NCBI RefSeq assembly: GCF_020829645.1 | Contig: NZ_JAIVFS010000010.1 | Coordinates: 1 to 64,000 of the forward strand | DNA: 64,000 bases | Direction of reading: 5' to 3' | From: Nostoc mirabile CHAB5784 | GTDB lineage: Bacteria; Cyanobacteriota; Cyanobacteriia; Cyanobacteriales; Nostocaceae | Part shown: positions 28,171 to 37,476 of the stretch, one piece after another | Position numbering within the stretch: position 1 is the first letter of the stretch | Layout: the number at the start of each line of letters is the position of its first letter | The notes under the pieces: model-generated | Database searches by the model: none | Told to the model about the DNA's origin: nothing | What the model saw: the letters and a program-made list of their open reading frames with translations, nothing else | Made by a program: the position numbers and the translations under genes

Positions 28171-29784
28171 ATGAATGTCTCCTCAGTAAACGAGCCGCGT
28201 AAGTATTTAATCGCTATTGGATCATCTAGTTGTACAAAAATAAATCCACATAAATTACAACGGGTTGAAGGTGATATTAGAAAAATTGATGAGCTATTAG
28301 TTAACAAAGAACAAGGATACCAAAGGGTTTTGGCAGATCAGATTTATATTGATGCAACATCTGGCAAGATTAGACATGCATTATCTTCTTGGTTTTCTAG
28401 TGAGGAACGTAACAATTCTGACTGCATAATTATCTACTATGCAGGACATGCAGATGAAGGCGAAGAGCAAAATTCTCACTACTTATACACCTTTGAATCA
28501 AATAAGGCCGATTTACCTAATACAACAATCAAAACTGATGATTTGGTCAAATACTTATTCCCAGGAAAGGTAAATTATCCTCAAAATATTTTACTAATAC
28601 TTGACGTATGTTATGCCGGTAAAGGAGCAAGCAATGTTTTGGTTTCAAGCTTAACTCAATGCCAAACTGCTACCAAAAACATAAGTTTTTGGATTATTGC
28701 CTCGGCAGACTCGAATACAGAGGCTGGAGATGGTGATTTTGTAGATGCACTTGAAAAAGCGATGAAATCTGACAATTGGAAGCAGAAGGATAAAGATGAA
28801 TTTATCAAAATTGATGACTTGTTAAATTGTATTAATAACTATCTTCAAGAAAATCAGCTAAGTCAAAAGGCAGAAGCGTCTTGTTCAAAATTATTGAGTT
28901 CACCTACTTTCATACGAAATCCATTTTTTTCAAATCCAAATAAATGTAAATTTGATAAACATAAACTGGAGAAAGACTCTACGAAAACAAAGTCCCCTGA
29001 AGAGAACATATCAGACCTTTTATATTTACTGGATTACAGCACCCAGCAACAAGATTTTACAGATGTGATGACAAGGTGCAAAGAAAGTGCCTTTCTAATT
29101 CAGACAGAAAACGAAATGATTCAGCGTTGGTTGGTGCGGCGTTTGGCAGGATGTGTACCGGGTTTTGAAAAGGCAAAAAAATCTTCAATTCGGATTAGTT
29201 ATTCGATACGAATTGATTTTAATAATTTTTGGCAAAAATTCATGCTAGAAAATAATCTCAATCGAGAAACGGTAATTCAAGAGTTGGCTAAGTTGTGTGA
29301 AACAAAATCTGTAATTATTGCGATTTATGGTCTTAGCTCTTTAGATGAAGCTGAAATACATGAGTTTCATCAATTTTGGTCAGATTTAGTAAATAAAGTT
29401 CGTTCTATATCAACATCAACTCAACAGCGTTCTTTTCGGTCGCGCCTTGTTCTACTTCTAGCAGAAAAAAATGATAGCACTGTGTTGGATAAATTGCATA
29501 TATTCAATTTCATCCAACCACCTGAAATTAATGAAAATCAATATTCTATTTCACTGGCACCTTTAAACATGATTTTACGGGATGATGTCGAAAATTGGTT
29601 GGCTCCAGACTATGTGTATAACTTCATTGATCGAAAAGAAGATGAAATACAATCAATTGTTGATGATATTCAAAATTCTTGTAAAGGAAAACCTTATGAT
29701 GTACTTAACGAAATTTGTCATACATTCTTTCAAGTAGAATATGATATTACAGCAATAGAACCCTATTGGAAGTTAGCAGGATGA
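28171..29784 (+). CDS. Caspase-like protease fused to an inactive STAND-like region
   Basis: 537 residues. The N-terminal 240 residues form a caspase-fold (C14) domain with the catalytic pair in context: YYAGHAD (His93) and LILDVCYAGKG (Cys147). From about residue 290 a second region includes CKESAFLIQTENEMIQRWLV and further helices. This matches the pattern of inactive STAND regions fused to effectors in bacterial conflict systems, without a P-loop. The gene is A/T-rich. Its stop overlaps the start of the MoxR gene (ATGA), so the two are translationally coupled. The expected role is a protease unleashed on infection or stress. Confidence 0.85.
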   Translation: MNVSSVNEPRKYLIAIGSSSCTKINPHKLQRVEGDIRKIDELLVNKEQGYQRVLADQIYIDATSGKIRHALSSWFSSEERNNSDCIIIYYAGHADEGEEQNSHYLYTFESNKADLPNTTIKTDDLVKYLFPGKVNYPQNILLILDVCYAGKGASNVLVSSLTQCQTATKNISFWIIASADSNTEAGDGDFVDALEKAMKSDNWKQKDKDEFIKIDDLLNCINNYLQENQLSQKAEASCSKLLSSPTFIRNPFFSNPNKCKFDKHKLEKDSTKTKSPEENISDLLYLLDYSTQQQDFTDVMTRCKESAFLIQTENEMIQRWLVRRLAGCVPGFEKAKKSSIRISYSIRIDFNNFWQKFMLENNLNRETVIQELAKLCETKSVIIAIYGLSSLDEAEIHEFHQFWSDLVNKVRSISTSTQQRSFRSRLVLLLAEKNDSTVLDKLHIFNFIQPPEINENQYSISLAPLNMILRDDVENWLAPDYVYNFIDRKEDEIQSIVDDIQNSCKGKPYDVLNEICHTFFQVEYDITAIEPYWKLAG

Positions 29785-30824
29785 GTAAAGAACAAGCCCC
29801 AACCCAGAAGTTACTACTGCAATATACAGGAGAGTCTCAACCTCCTCAAGAAGGGGTTAAACACTTGAACCAGCGAGTGTATTATCCATATATACCCAGT
29901 GAAGATTTAAAAGAAGCAGTTAACTTAGCGATCGCACTTGAGCGACCATTACTTTTAGAAGGCGAACCTGGTTGTGGTAAAACTCGTTTAGCTGGAGCAG
30001 TTGTCTACGAGTTTACGCAAAAATATCTGCAAGACCATAACAATGAAAATGCTGAACAATTACAGTTGTGGGATTATTATATCTGGAATATTAAATCTAT
30101 AACTCGCGCCCGTGATGGACTGTATACCTATGATGCTGTTGCTAGATTACGAGACGCTCAATTAATGGGAACTGACCCGCAAAGATTGCAAGAATTTCTA
30201 GGAGACAAAGAGACTCAAAAACTAAAGACTCGATTGCAGGATAAGAAAAATTATCGAGAATTTGGAGCTTTAGGCAACGCATTACAAGAACATCCTCATC
30301 GTCCTATTTTATTAATTGATGAAATTGACAAAGCTGATGGCGATTTTGCTAATGATTTATTGCTTGAGTTAGAAGAATTGCGTTTTGAAGTGCCGGAAAC
30401 TGGAGAGTCATATCCTACACCTGAGCATAAGCCGATTATTTTTATTACCAGTAATCGTGAAAAGCCTTTACCAGAACCTTTCCTTCGTCGCTGTCTTTAC
30501 TTCTTTGTAGATTTTCCTGATGAGAATCGATTACGGAAAATTATCGAGGAACGATTTGGTAAACAGCAAAAAGACAGAAAAAAACTAGTTGAACAAGCTA
30601 TAAAACGTTTTTATGAAATTCGTGAACTGCTAAAAAATGTCCCAGGAACTAGACCACCGGGAACGAGTGAATTTATAGAATTTCTGACTGCCCTCTTAAA
30701 TAAAGAAGATGTTAAAAAAGCATTAGAGGATTTAGAAAATTTATCGAACCAAATACCTTTACTAGGAACCCTGCTGAAGACAAAACAGGATCAGGATTTC
30801 TATCAGAGAAGAGAAAGCGTTTGA
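29781..30824 (+). CDS. MoxR-type AAA+ ATPase
   Basis: 347 residues from ATG 29781, which overlaps the caspase stop; the frame is also open from a TTG at 29766. Walker A is GEPGCGKT at about 61-68, Walker B is LLIDEIDKAD near 178, sensor 1 is FITSNREKP, and the arginine-finger region is EPFLRRCLYFFVDFPDE. MoxR ATPases act as chaperone-like regulators with von Willebrand factor A partners. In caspase/MoxR/vWA ternary systems the ATPase probably sets the activation threshold of the effector. Confidence 0.9.
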   Translation: MSKEQAPTQKLLLQYTGESQPPQEGVKHLNQRVYYPYIPSEDLKEAVNLAIALERPLLLEGEPGCGKTRLAGAVVYEFTQKYLQDHNNENAEQLQLWDYYIWNIKSITRARDGLYTYDAVARLRDAQLMGTDPQRLQEFLGDKETQKLKTRLQDKKNYREFGALGNALQEHPHRPILLIDEIDKADGDFANDLLLELEELRFEVPETGESYPTPEHKPIIFITSNREKPLPEPFLRRCLYFFVDFPDENRLRKIIEERFGKQQKDRKKLVEQAIKRFYEIRELLKNVPGTRPPGTSEFIEFLTALLNKEDVKKALEDLENLSNQIPLLGTLLKTKQDQDFYQRRESV

Positions 30825-30834
30825 CTTGAGCGTT

Positions 30835-31306
30835 ATGAGTAGTTCTCAGTCAGTCTTAATCGATTCGTTATTACTAGATTTGTTCCAAGAGTTGCGAAAA
30901 GCTGGAATGGCTTTAACACTGGAACAGCATGATTTATTACGGCAAGCAATTGCTCAAGGTTACGGATTAGGTGGATGGCAAGATTTCAAGCGAGTCTGTC
31001 GGTTATTGTGGGTTAAACCTTGCGCCAACTACGATGCCAACATTTTTGACCGCACCTTTGACAGCATTATCACCTTGTATTCGACAATTAATCTGGCTTA
31101 ATCCTCTACCACCTCAACGCTGGGAGCAAACTTCAGCCCAGACAATCAACGCGGTACTCAATGGCAAAATGTTAACCTATGAGCCTGCAATTCTACAAAA
31201 AGCGGCACGGGCAATTCCACAGGAGAATATGATTAACACATGGCAAATGTATCCTCATCTGCAAGCCAGCCCAACAAAAGAGAAGATAACAAAAGAGAAG
31301 ATTTGA
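30835..31306 (+). pseudogene. SAV_2336-type/vWA protein with the vWA domain deleted
   Basis: ATG 30835 begins a typical N-terminal domain: SLLLDLFQELRKAGMALTLE, then GLGGWQDFKRVCRLLWVKP and NIFDRTFDS. At about 31060 the frame runs into a stop at 31099-31101, while the next frame carries IWLNPLPPQRWEQTSAQTIN and AILQKAARAIPQE, which is the C-terminal end of such proteins. The roughly 300 or more residues between (the vWA domain) are missing, and the join shifts the frame. It starts 11 bases after the MoxR stop. The C-terminal part overlaps the start of the SUMF1-domain gene. Confidence 0.7.
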
Positions 31307-32754
31307 CAAATCGCCGTATTCGTGCTTTTGAAGGGCGCTACGGAACGAATGCGCTGTATTTGGCTTGCCATGCTGCTTTCCCCCTTACCCTCACTTCAGA
31401 TTTACTCTACTGTTTGCGTGAGAATTTTGTGCCTGATGTCCCCTGGTATGCAGTCGCTGATGTGTTGCTATCAGGATTATGCCAACCCGCAGGCTATGAC
31501 TTGTATGAAATGGAAGGCAAAACCAGAGATGCCTTACTTCGTCTTTTGTGCGAGCAGTTTACGGAAAAGCGACTCAAGGAACTGGCGAATTTTATGTCTC
31601 GGTATATTGTCAATCGCTTACAGGTTGAGAATAATGACCGTGCTTTGGTATTTGGACAACGCTCACAATGGACAGCCCTAGCATACTTTAGTTCAGATGA
31701 AAAAGAACTAATTAACGCTATCAGACAAGAGTTGCAAAAGCTCACAGCCTCCACAGATGCTAAAGAGCGTATCAGATGGGCAGTATTAGTAGAGAGTTAT
31801 GCTGACCTGTTATCGGAAAAGGGTTTTGAGCCGTTGTTGAAATTGTCAAAGCAGATACTTGATGGTCAACCCATCCAGGATGAAGAGGAACTGCAAACTT
31901 TTGAGTTTGACACAGTAACAGTTGATGCTCGTGGAAAAGTAATTAATAAACAACCAAACCAAGCATTTTATTTTGTAGAGTTTCTCGGTGAAGCAGCAGG
32001 AAAACCATTAGCACTCTTGATAGACATGGTAGCTATCCCTGGAGGAACTTTTGAAATGGGGTCGCCACCAGATGAGCCGCAACGCGATAACGATGAAAAT
32101 CCCCAGCATAGAGTCACTGTGCAGCCGTTTTTCTTGGCTAAGTATCCAGTCACTCAAGAGCAGTGGCAATTTGTGGCACAGTTACCCCAGGTGAAGCGGG
32201 GGCTAAATCGAGATCCATCTCGTTTTAAAGGAGCAAATCGCCCTGTTGAAAACGTCTCTTGGTACGATGCAGTTGAATTTTGCTTGCGCCTATCTCAATA
32301 TACAGGCAGACCCTACAGCCTCCCTAGTGAAGCTGAATGGGAATATGCGTGTAGAGCCGGAACAACAACAGCATTTCATTTTGGCGAAACAATTACGTCG
32401 AAATTAGCTAACTACAATGCCACTGCTAGACAAAAGACTACACCTGTGGGCAGCTTTGAAGTAGCTAACGCCTTTGGGTTATACGATATGCACGGGAATG
32501 TGTATGAATGGTGTCTTGATGATTGGCACAAAAACTATGAAGGAGCGCCAGCAGATGGCAGACCTTGGTTTGGCAATAATGCTAATTTTCATCAAAAACA
32601 AGGAGATGCCGTGGTGCGGGGCGGTTCCTGGGACAAACATCTTAGTGTCTGCCGTTCCGCGTCCCGCAACAGCAACGATAGGACGCAGCCCGCCCTCTTC
32701 AACTTCTATATTGGTTTTCGTGTAGCCTGTGGGGTTGGGAGGGAGGATCTTTAA
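31240..32754 (+). CDS. SUMF1/FGE-sulfatase-domain protein with an N-terminal helical domain
   Basis: 504 residues. Residues 20-250 form a helical region typical of this cyanobacterial family (RIRAFEGRYG; HAAFPLTLTSDLLYCL; AVADVLLSGLC). From about residue 262 a formylglycine-generating-enzyme-like fold follows: AIPGGTFEMGSPPDEPQRD, PVENVSWYDAVEFC, YSLPSEAEWEYACRAGTTT, HGNVYEWCLDDW and VVRGGSWD. Such domains in conflict loci are likely binding or sensing modules and not sulfatase activators. The reading frame is intact although its upstream partner is broken. The ATG at 31240 lies inside that pseudogene, with no strong ribosome site. Confidence 0.85.
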   Translation: MANVSSSASQPNKREDNKREDLTNRRIRAFEGRYGTNALYLACHAAFPLTLTSDLLYCLRENFVPDVPWYAVADVLLSGLCQPAGYDLYEMEGKTRDALLRLLCEQFTEKRLKELANFMSRYIVNRLQVENNDRALVFGQRSQWTALAYFSSDEKELINAIRQELQKLTASTDAKERIRWAVLVESYADLLSEKGFEPLLKLSKQILDGQPIQDEEELQTFEFDTVTVDARGKVINKQPNQAFYFVEFLGEAAGKPLALLIDMVAIPGGTFEMGSPPDEPQRDNDENPQHRVTVQPFFLAKYPVTQEQWQFVAQLPQVKRGLNRDPSRFKGANRPVENVSWYDAVEFCLRLSQYTGRPYSLPSEAEWEYACRAGTTTAFHFGETITSKLANYNATARQKTTPVGSFEVANAFGLYDMHGNVYEWCLDDWHKNYEGAPADGRPWFGNNANFHQKQGDAVVRGGSWDKHLSVCRSASRNSNDRTQPALFNFYIGFRVACGVGREDL

Positions 32755-32770
32755 AATCAGTGAACAATTA

Positions 32771-32890
32771 TCAGTTAACAGTTATCGGTTGATGACGAAC
32801 TATTCGTGACATGTTTCCCTCTACTAGCTCCATCTGCCAATCAAGATGTTGTAACTGTAATTGTTCTAAGTCTTTAATTGTCAGAGACAT
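32771..32890 (-). pseudogene. N-terminal remnant of a Uma2/DUF820 nuclease-like gene
   Basis: Thirty-nine codons from ATG 32890: MSLTIKDLEQLQLQHLDWQM, then ELVEGNMSR and a stop at 32771. The start matches the beginning of cyanobacterial Uma2-family (DUF820, restriction-endonuclease-like) proteins, which are about 190-200 residues long. The rest is replaced by the repeat-like spacer after the SUMF1-domain gene. Confidence 0.6.
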
Positions 32891-33000
32891 AAAGCATAAC
32901 TCGCTTGTGGGGCGATCGCTTTCTATGATAGGCGATTATTGAGTAGACTACATAAATATGTGAGTCTATGTAGTGGTTTTAGAGTTTACAGGAGACAAAA

Positions 33001-33273
33001 ATGAATATATTTGGTATCGGTTTGCCAGAAATGGCTGTAATTATGGTAGTAGCGCTGTTAATCTTTGGCCCTAAAAAGTTGCCAGAGATTGGGCGGAGTG
33101 TGGGCAAAACAATTCGTAGTTTCCAAGAAGCTTCCAAAGATTTTCAAAACGAGTTTCAAAAAGAAGCAGAACAGTTAGAAGAAGTTGTCAAAACTACTGC
33201 TGAATTGGAACCTAAGCAAATCTACCCTGCTAAATCTGAGCAGGATACCGCTAGTTCTTCCCAACCTAGCTAG
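33001..33273 (+). CDS. tatA: Twin-arginine translocase subunit TatA/E
   Basis: 90 residues: N-terminal helix GLPEMAVIMVVALLIFGPKK, LPEIGRSVGKTIRSFQEASK (amphipathic helix), then an acidic tail. The FGPKKLPE hinge is diagnostic. TatA forms the pore of the Sec-independent export pathway in plasma and thylakoid membranes. AGGAGACAAAA precedes ATG 33001. Single gene. Confidence 0.95.
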   Translation: MNIFGIGLPEMAVIMVVALLIFGPKKLPEIGRSVGKTIRSFQEASKDFQNEFQKEAEQLEEVVKTTAELEPKQIYPAKSEQDTASSSQPS

Positions 33274-33452
33274 GAGAACATAGGAATTTTGGATTTTGGA
33301 TTTTGGATTTTAGATTGTTTTACAGCAACGCCTCTGGTGGACGGAACAAATCCAAAACCGTCAATCTAAAATCACTTAGCCCTATACCCTTATGGTCTGT
33401 TTCAATCCAAAATTGCAAATCTAAAATCTAAAATTGATTGACTGTAGGCAAA

Positions 33453-34094
33453 ATGACAGAAGCTGTTACGCAATCAGCTTTGGTGATTCCCCAGCTAATT
33501 GTCGGGTTGGGGAATCCAGAAAGCAAGTACGACCAAACACGCCATAATATCGGCTTTGCTGCTGTAGAAACTCTTTCCCGTTCTTGGCGCATTCCCTTAG
33601 CAGAAAACCGCAAGTTTCAGGGTGAGTATGGTGAGGGTATGGCCCCAGGTGGAGGTAAGATTCGCTTGCTCAAGCCGTTAACTTATATGAATCGCTCAGG
33701 ACAAGCAATACAAGCGGTGACGAGTTGGTATAAATTGCCGCCTGAATCAGTGCTAGTGATTTATGACGATATGGATTTGCCTTTGGGAAAAACTCGTCTG
33801 CGGTTATCTGGTTCGGCTGGGGGACATAACGGTATGAAAAGTGCGATCGCACATCTTAGTACCCAAAACTTTCCCCGTTTGCGAATCGGTATTGGTAAAC
33901 CTAAAGGTGCAGCTAATAACGATGATTCTGATGCTGTTTCTCATGTGCTGGGGCGATTTTCGGCAGCAGAAAATCAGCAGATGTCTCTTGTACTTCAGTT
34001 CGTGGTTGAGTGTATTGAACTAAGCCTCAAGCAGGGAGTAGAAAAGGCGATGAATGTTTGTAATAGCCGCACCATAAATAATTCTGAATCTTAG
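33453..34094 (+). CDS. pth: Peptidyl-tRNA hydrolase
   Basis: About 213 residues from ATG 33453 (a TTG five codons upstream is the other option). Motifs: LIVGLGNPESKYDQTRHNIGF with the catalytic His-Asn region, RLLKPLTYMNRSGQA and VIYDDMDLPLGKTRLRLSGSAGGHNGMKS. It releases stalled peptides from tRNA. The spacer to tatA contains ATTTTGG-type repeats (33290-33320 and 33405-33432). Confidence 0.95.
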   Translation: MTEAVTQSALVIPQLIVGLGNPESKYDQTRHNIGFAAVETLSRSWRIPLAENRKFQGEYGEGMAPGGGKIRLLKPLTYMNRSGQAIQAVTSWYKLPPESVLVIYDDMDLPLGKTRLRLSGSAGGHNGMKSAIAHLSTQNFPRLRIGIGKPKGAANNDDSDAVSHVLGRFSAAENQQMSLVLQFVVECIELSLKQGVEKAMNVCNSRTINNSES

Positions 34095-34424
34095 GGTTGG
34101 ATGAATACTACCTTGTAAGTTCGGCAAAGGCGCTTATTTTGGTTGATGGGCAGCGATTTTAGCTTGCTCCATCTAACTGAGATAAAGCCCTTAACGCCTT
34201 CTGTACATAGCAAAAGTAACTCATCTACACCTTAATCTAGGGTACGGCATAGTTTACTTAATTTTTGTAAGAATAATGGCGATGTCTACGACGGGCTATG
34301 ACGCTCGTGACGCTCTCTACGAGACGCTACCCGTAGCTTCCCCGTAAGGGTACGCTATCGGCGTCGCGCTGTTGCCTATTTTACGTTATAACCTCAAGCA
34401 ACGCCAGTACCAAACCAAATAGGT
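34095..34424. other. Intergenic region with palindromic repeats
   Basis: 330 bases with no gene. A palindromic interspersed repeat occupies about 34285-34365 (GACGCTCTCTACGAGACGC and TAGCTTCCCCGTAAGGGTAC). The spacer separates convergent pth and rpsU. Confidence 0.5.
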
Positions 34425-34604
34425 TTATTTAAAACGTCTTGTGCGTCTAGCTGCCACTGCCTTACGTTTGCGTTTTTCAATCGGTGTTTCAAAGTGCCGA
34501 TGATATTTCACATCAGCTAATATCCCAGCTTTGGAAACCTGACGTTTAAACCGACGCAAAGCTGAGTCTATTCCTTCGTTCTCTCCTAGAACCACCTGGG
34601 TCAT
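34425..34604 (-). CDS. rpsU: 30S ribosomal protein S21
   Basis: 59 residues from ATG 34604: [20 protein letters not shown], then [20 protein letters not shown] and a basic tail ending RRTRRFK. This is the normal length of S21. The frame extends 27 codons upstream, but the standard start (MTQVV) fits the family best and GAGG precedes it. S21 acts in translation initiation. Confidence 0.9.
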   Translation of the reverse strand: MTQVVLGENEGIDSALRRFKRQVSKAGILADVKYHRHFETPIEKRKRKAVAARRTRRFK

Positions 34605-34909
34605 TCTTGCCTGTTCCTCATCATCAATAGTTTCCATTCTAATATTACCCTCAGCCTTAGTAAAACCCCCCTGAGCTAAAGTCATAATTAAGAGGCTATT
34701 CGTCCGGTTGAAGCGGGTTACATGTGCTTCTGCATCGTGAAATCGGTACTTAACTAAAAGTTAATCTAAGTGCCCTAATGCACTCTCAGAAGCAATAGAC
34801 AAGAGGGTAAAATTATAATACTAAATTTTTATCGCTGTACTATCAACTGGGTAATAATGTAGTTTTAGCTACTAAAGTAGATGAAAAAATATGATTAGAT
34901 TTAGAGATT

Positions 34910-35110
34910 TTAAAAGTTGATTCTGCCCTGATTTAGTAATTTATATGCCGATGCTAATGCTGCAAAAGCAATTATGAAATTCCATAAGCTAGTTGGCTTT
35001 AAAATAACTCCACTGCTTAAGAAAACTAGTAATATGCCAATCCATAAAAAAATCCATGCAAGATTAGTAGCTTGTCTCATAAAAAACACCAATGTAAATG
35101 CACCTGCCAT
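34910..35110 (-). CDS. Small hydrophobic protein of unknown function, possibly 5'-truncated
   Basis: 66 residues with two or three membrane helices (FTLVFFMRQATNLAWIFLWI; GILLVFLSSG; FIIAFAALASAYKLLN). The open frame continues upstream without a start codon to a TAG close to the family C MITE at 35242-35330, so the element may have removed the original beginning. ATG 35110 has no clear ribosome site. No family recognised. Confidence 0.45.
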   Translation of the reverse strand: MAGAFTLVFFMRQATNLAWIFLWIGILLVFLSSGVILKPTSLWNFIIAFAALASAYKLLNQGRINF

Positions 35111-35724
35111 AATCGCTGATACGGAAACAGTAGCAGGTAGTCTGCTAAAAAAAGGTAGATAGTAACCGCTAACAAATATAATGTTTTGGTTAAAAAGTGT
35201 AAGCCTGTAAAAAATAGGATAAAACCTATAAGTCTAATTTAGGACTTACGCAAAATATCTCTCAAACTCTGATTTCTCCGTGTACTCTGCGCCTCTGTGG
35301 TTCGTTATTCCGTAACTCTTGCGTAAGTCCTATAATTAACAGCCCGCCCATAATATTTTTGCATTTTTAATGGCTGAAGCCAATTTTAATCCGATATATG
35401 GATATTTTAAAATTTTACATGTACTTAAACATGTTTAAGTATATATGCTGAATTAAATTCTCAAGTCTCTGAAAATGTCAGTACAAGTAATGTTAATTAC
35501 ATAAAGTAGTCCTTGCCAGCATTTTATCAAGGTGCTTTAATAGCGATCGCATTCCGCAAAACAGCCTACTTACAGAATATGTACAAGACGCGCAGCGACT
35601 CGACATCAGACATCGCTGCTGGTGTTCATAAAATTACAGACTCAAAACATTAAACTCAAAGATATGACAAGCTATTAGCATATCCTTGACACTAAATTCT
35701 CCCAAAAGCTGAATAGGAGTATAT
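35111..35724. other. Intergenic region with a MITE
   Basis: About 610 bases: the possible 5' extension of the small membrane protein, the family C element (35242-35330), an ACTTAAACATGTTTAAGT palindrome at 35429-35446 and A/T-rich upstream sequence of the SPFH gene. No gene is supported. Confidence 0.5.
35242..35330. mobile_element. MITE-like element, family C copy 2 (89 bp)
   Basis: Flanked by TA on both sides (35240-35241 and 35331-35332). Identical over all 89 bases to copy 1 at 10609-10697, in the same orientation, which points to recent movement. Confidence 0.88.
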
Positions 35725-36567
35725 ATGGAGCCAATCATTTTTATAGTTTTAGTGCTTATAGGTTATGCCTTAGGTTCTGCAAAACTGATTAATCAAGGTA
35801 ATGAAGCCCTAGTCGAACGCCTGGGACAGTATCATCGGAAACTTAAACCTGGGCTGAACTTTATTGTTCCCTTGGTAGATCAGATTGTGATGGAAGATAC
35901 TACACGAGAGCAGTTTTTAGACATCAAACCTCAGAATGTGATCACCCAAGATAATATTTATGTGGAAGTGGATGCTATTGTGTACTGGCGCATTAGAGAT
36001 ATTGAGAAAAGCTTTTATGCTATTGAGGATCTGCAAGGGGCACTGACACAGGTGACTACAACCACGCTCCGGGAAATCATTGCCCAAAACACCCTAGAGC
36101 AGACAAATGTCTCCAGAGCGGAAATGCACTCAGCTATCATAGACCAGTTGAATGAGATAACGGCAGATTGGGGAGTTGAGATTCTCCGGTTAGACCTTCA
36201 GAGAATTACCCTACCTGATAGTGTACGAAAGTCAAGGGAAGAGCAGCAAGCCGCTGAAATCAAAAAACGGGCGCTGATTACCGAAGCAGAAGGGGAAAAG
36301 GAAGCTGCGATTAAAAAAGCAGAAGGAACTATGGCTTCAGTGCAAATCATTTCTCAAGCTCTCCGTTCCAATCCAGATAGTAGGGACATTCTGCGGTATC
36401 TCGTGGCTCAAGATTACGTAGATGCTAGCCAAAAACTTGGTGAGAGCAGTAATGCCAAAATTGTCTTTGTAGACCCAGCTAACTCAAGTGAAATGTTTCA
36501 GGAGTTGATAGCCGAGTCAGTAAATACAGAAAGTAATGGCAAAAAAACCGAAAATGGTAATACCTAA
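35725..36567 (+). CDS. Stomatin/paraslipin-type SPFH protein
   Basis: 280 residues: an N-terminal membrane helix (FIVLVLIGYALGSAKL), then the SPFH domain with INQGNEALVERLGQYHRKLK, PLVDQIVMEDTTREQ and LREIIAQNTLEQ, and a C-terminal charged helix EEQQAAEIKKRALITEAEGE. Stomatin-like proteins oligomerise at membranes and are often linked to proteolysis control. GGAG lies upstream of ATG 35725. It converges with folP; the two genes overlap by four bases. Confidence 0.9.
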   Translation: MEPIIFIVLVLIGYALGSAKLINQGNEALVERLGQYHRKLKPGLNFIVPLVDQIVMEDTTREQFLDIKPQNVITQDNIYVEVDAIVYWRIRDIEKSFYAIEDLQGALTQVTTTTLREIIAQNTLEQTNVSRAEMHSAIIDQLNEITADWGVEILRLDLQRITLPDSVRKSREEQQAAEIKKRALITEAEGEKEAAIKKAEGTMASVQIISQALRSNPDSRDILRYLVAQDYVDASQKLGESSNAKIVFVDPANSSEMFQELIAESVNTESNGKKTENGNT

Positions 36568-37424
36568 CAGTCAGGCTGTGCGTCTTGTCTCAGTAGCGCA
36601 TCGGCTACTAGTGAAACATCGCGCATTTCTTGAACATCGTGAACTCGGAGGATATCAGCGCCATTAAAAATAGCAGCACAACAAGCTGCTGCCGTTCCCC
36701 AAACTCGTGCTTTGGGATCTGGTTGATTTAAAATGCGACCAATGAAACTTTTACGGGATGCTCCTACCAAGATAGGGCAATTTAGTGGTGAAAGCGATCG
36801 CAAGTGGCGAAAAATTTCTAAATTTTGCTCATAGTTCTTAGCAAAGCCAATACCAGGATCAATAATAATTTTATTCAGGTCGATGCCCGCAGTAGTTGCT
36901 ACCTCAATTTGCCGAGCCAAAAAACTATAAATCTCTGTGAGCAAATCTTGATAATCAGTTTGTTGTTGCATTGTCTGTGGTGTTCCCCGGATGTGCATTA
37001 AAATAATCGGCACACCTAACTCTGCAACTGTTGGTAACATTTCTAAGTCAAAAGTGCCGCCAGAAATATCATTAATAATATCCGCTCCAGCTTCTACAGA
37101 TGCCTTGGCTACACCAGCACGGGTAGTATCTACAGAAATCGGGACTGAAATTTCTAGTCTTAGCACCTGTAACACCGATAAAACCCGGTCAAGTTCCTGT
37201 GCCAGAGTTATTTGCTTTGCCCCTGGTCGAGTTGATTGACCGCCCACATCGATAATGTCAGCACCAGCAGCTACCAGTGCTTGCGCCTGTACTAAAGCAG
37301 CAGAGGTAGTGTTAAACTCACCCCCATCACTAAAGCTATCAGGCGTCACATTCAAAATGCCCATTAAATAAGTCCGCTGTCCCCACTCGAAACAGCGTTC
37401 CCGAATTATCAAGTTGCTTGGCAT
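36564..37424 (-). CDS. folP: Dihydropteroate synthase
   Basis: 286 residues. Signatures: MGILNVTPDSFSDGG, ADIIDVGGQSTRPGA, VPISVDTTRAGVAK, IINDISGG, IIIDPGIGFAKNYEQN and GASRKSFIG. It joins para-aminobenzoate to hydroxymethyl-dihydropterin in folate synthesis. It follows tpiA on the same strand after about 50 bases and is probably co-transcribed. All catalytic motifs are intact. Confidence 0.96.
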   Translation of the reverse strand: MPSNLIIRERCFEWGQRTYLMGILNVTPDSFSDGGEFNTTSAALVQAQALVAAGADIIDVGGQSTRPGAKQITLAQELDRVLSVLQVLRLEISVPISVDTTRAGVAKASVEAGADIINDISGGTFDLEMLPTVAELGVPIILMHIRGTPQTMQQQTDYQDLLTEIYSFLARQIEVATTAGIDLNKIIIDPGIGFAKNYEQNLEIFRHLRSLSPLNCPILVGASRKSFIGRILNQPDPKARVWGTAAACCAAIFNGADILRVHDVQEMRDVSLVADALLRQDAQPDC

Positions 37425-37476
37425 AAATTTACATTAGGCATTCCCATGCAGAGCATGGGAACGAGAAGAAAGCACA

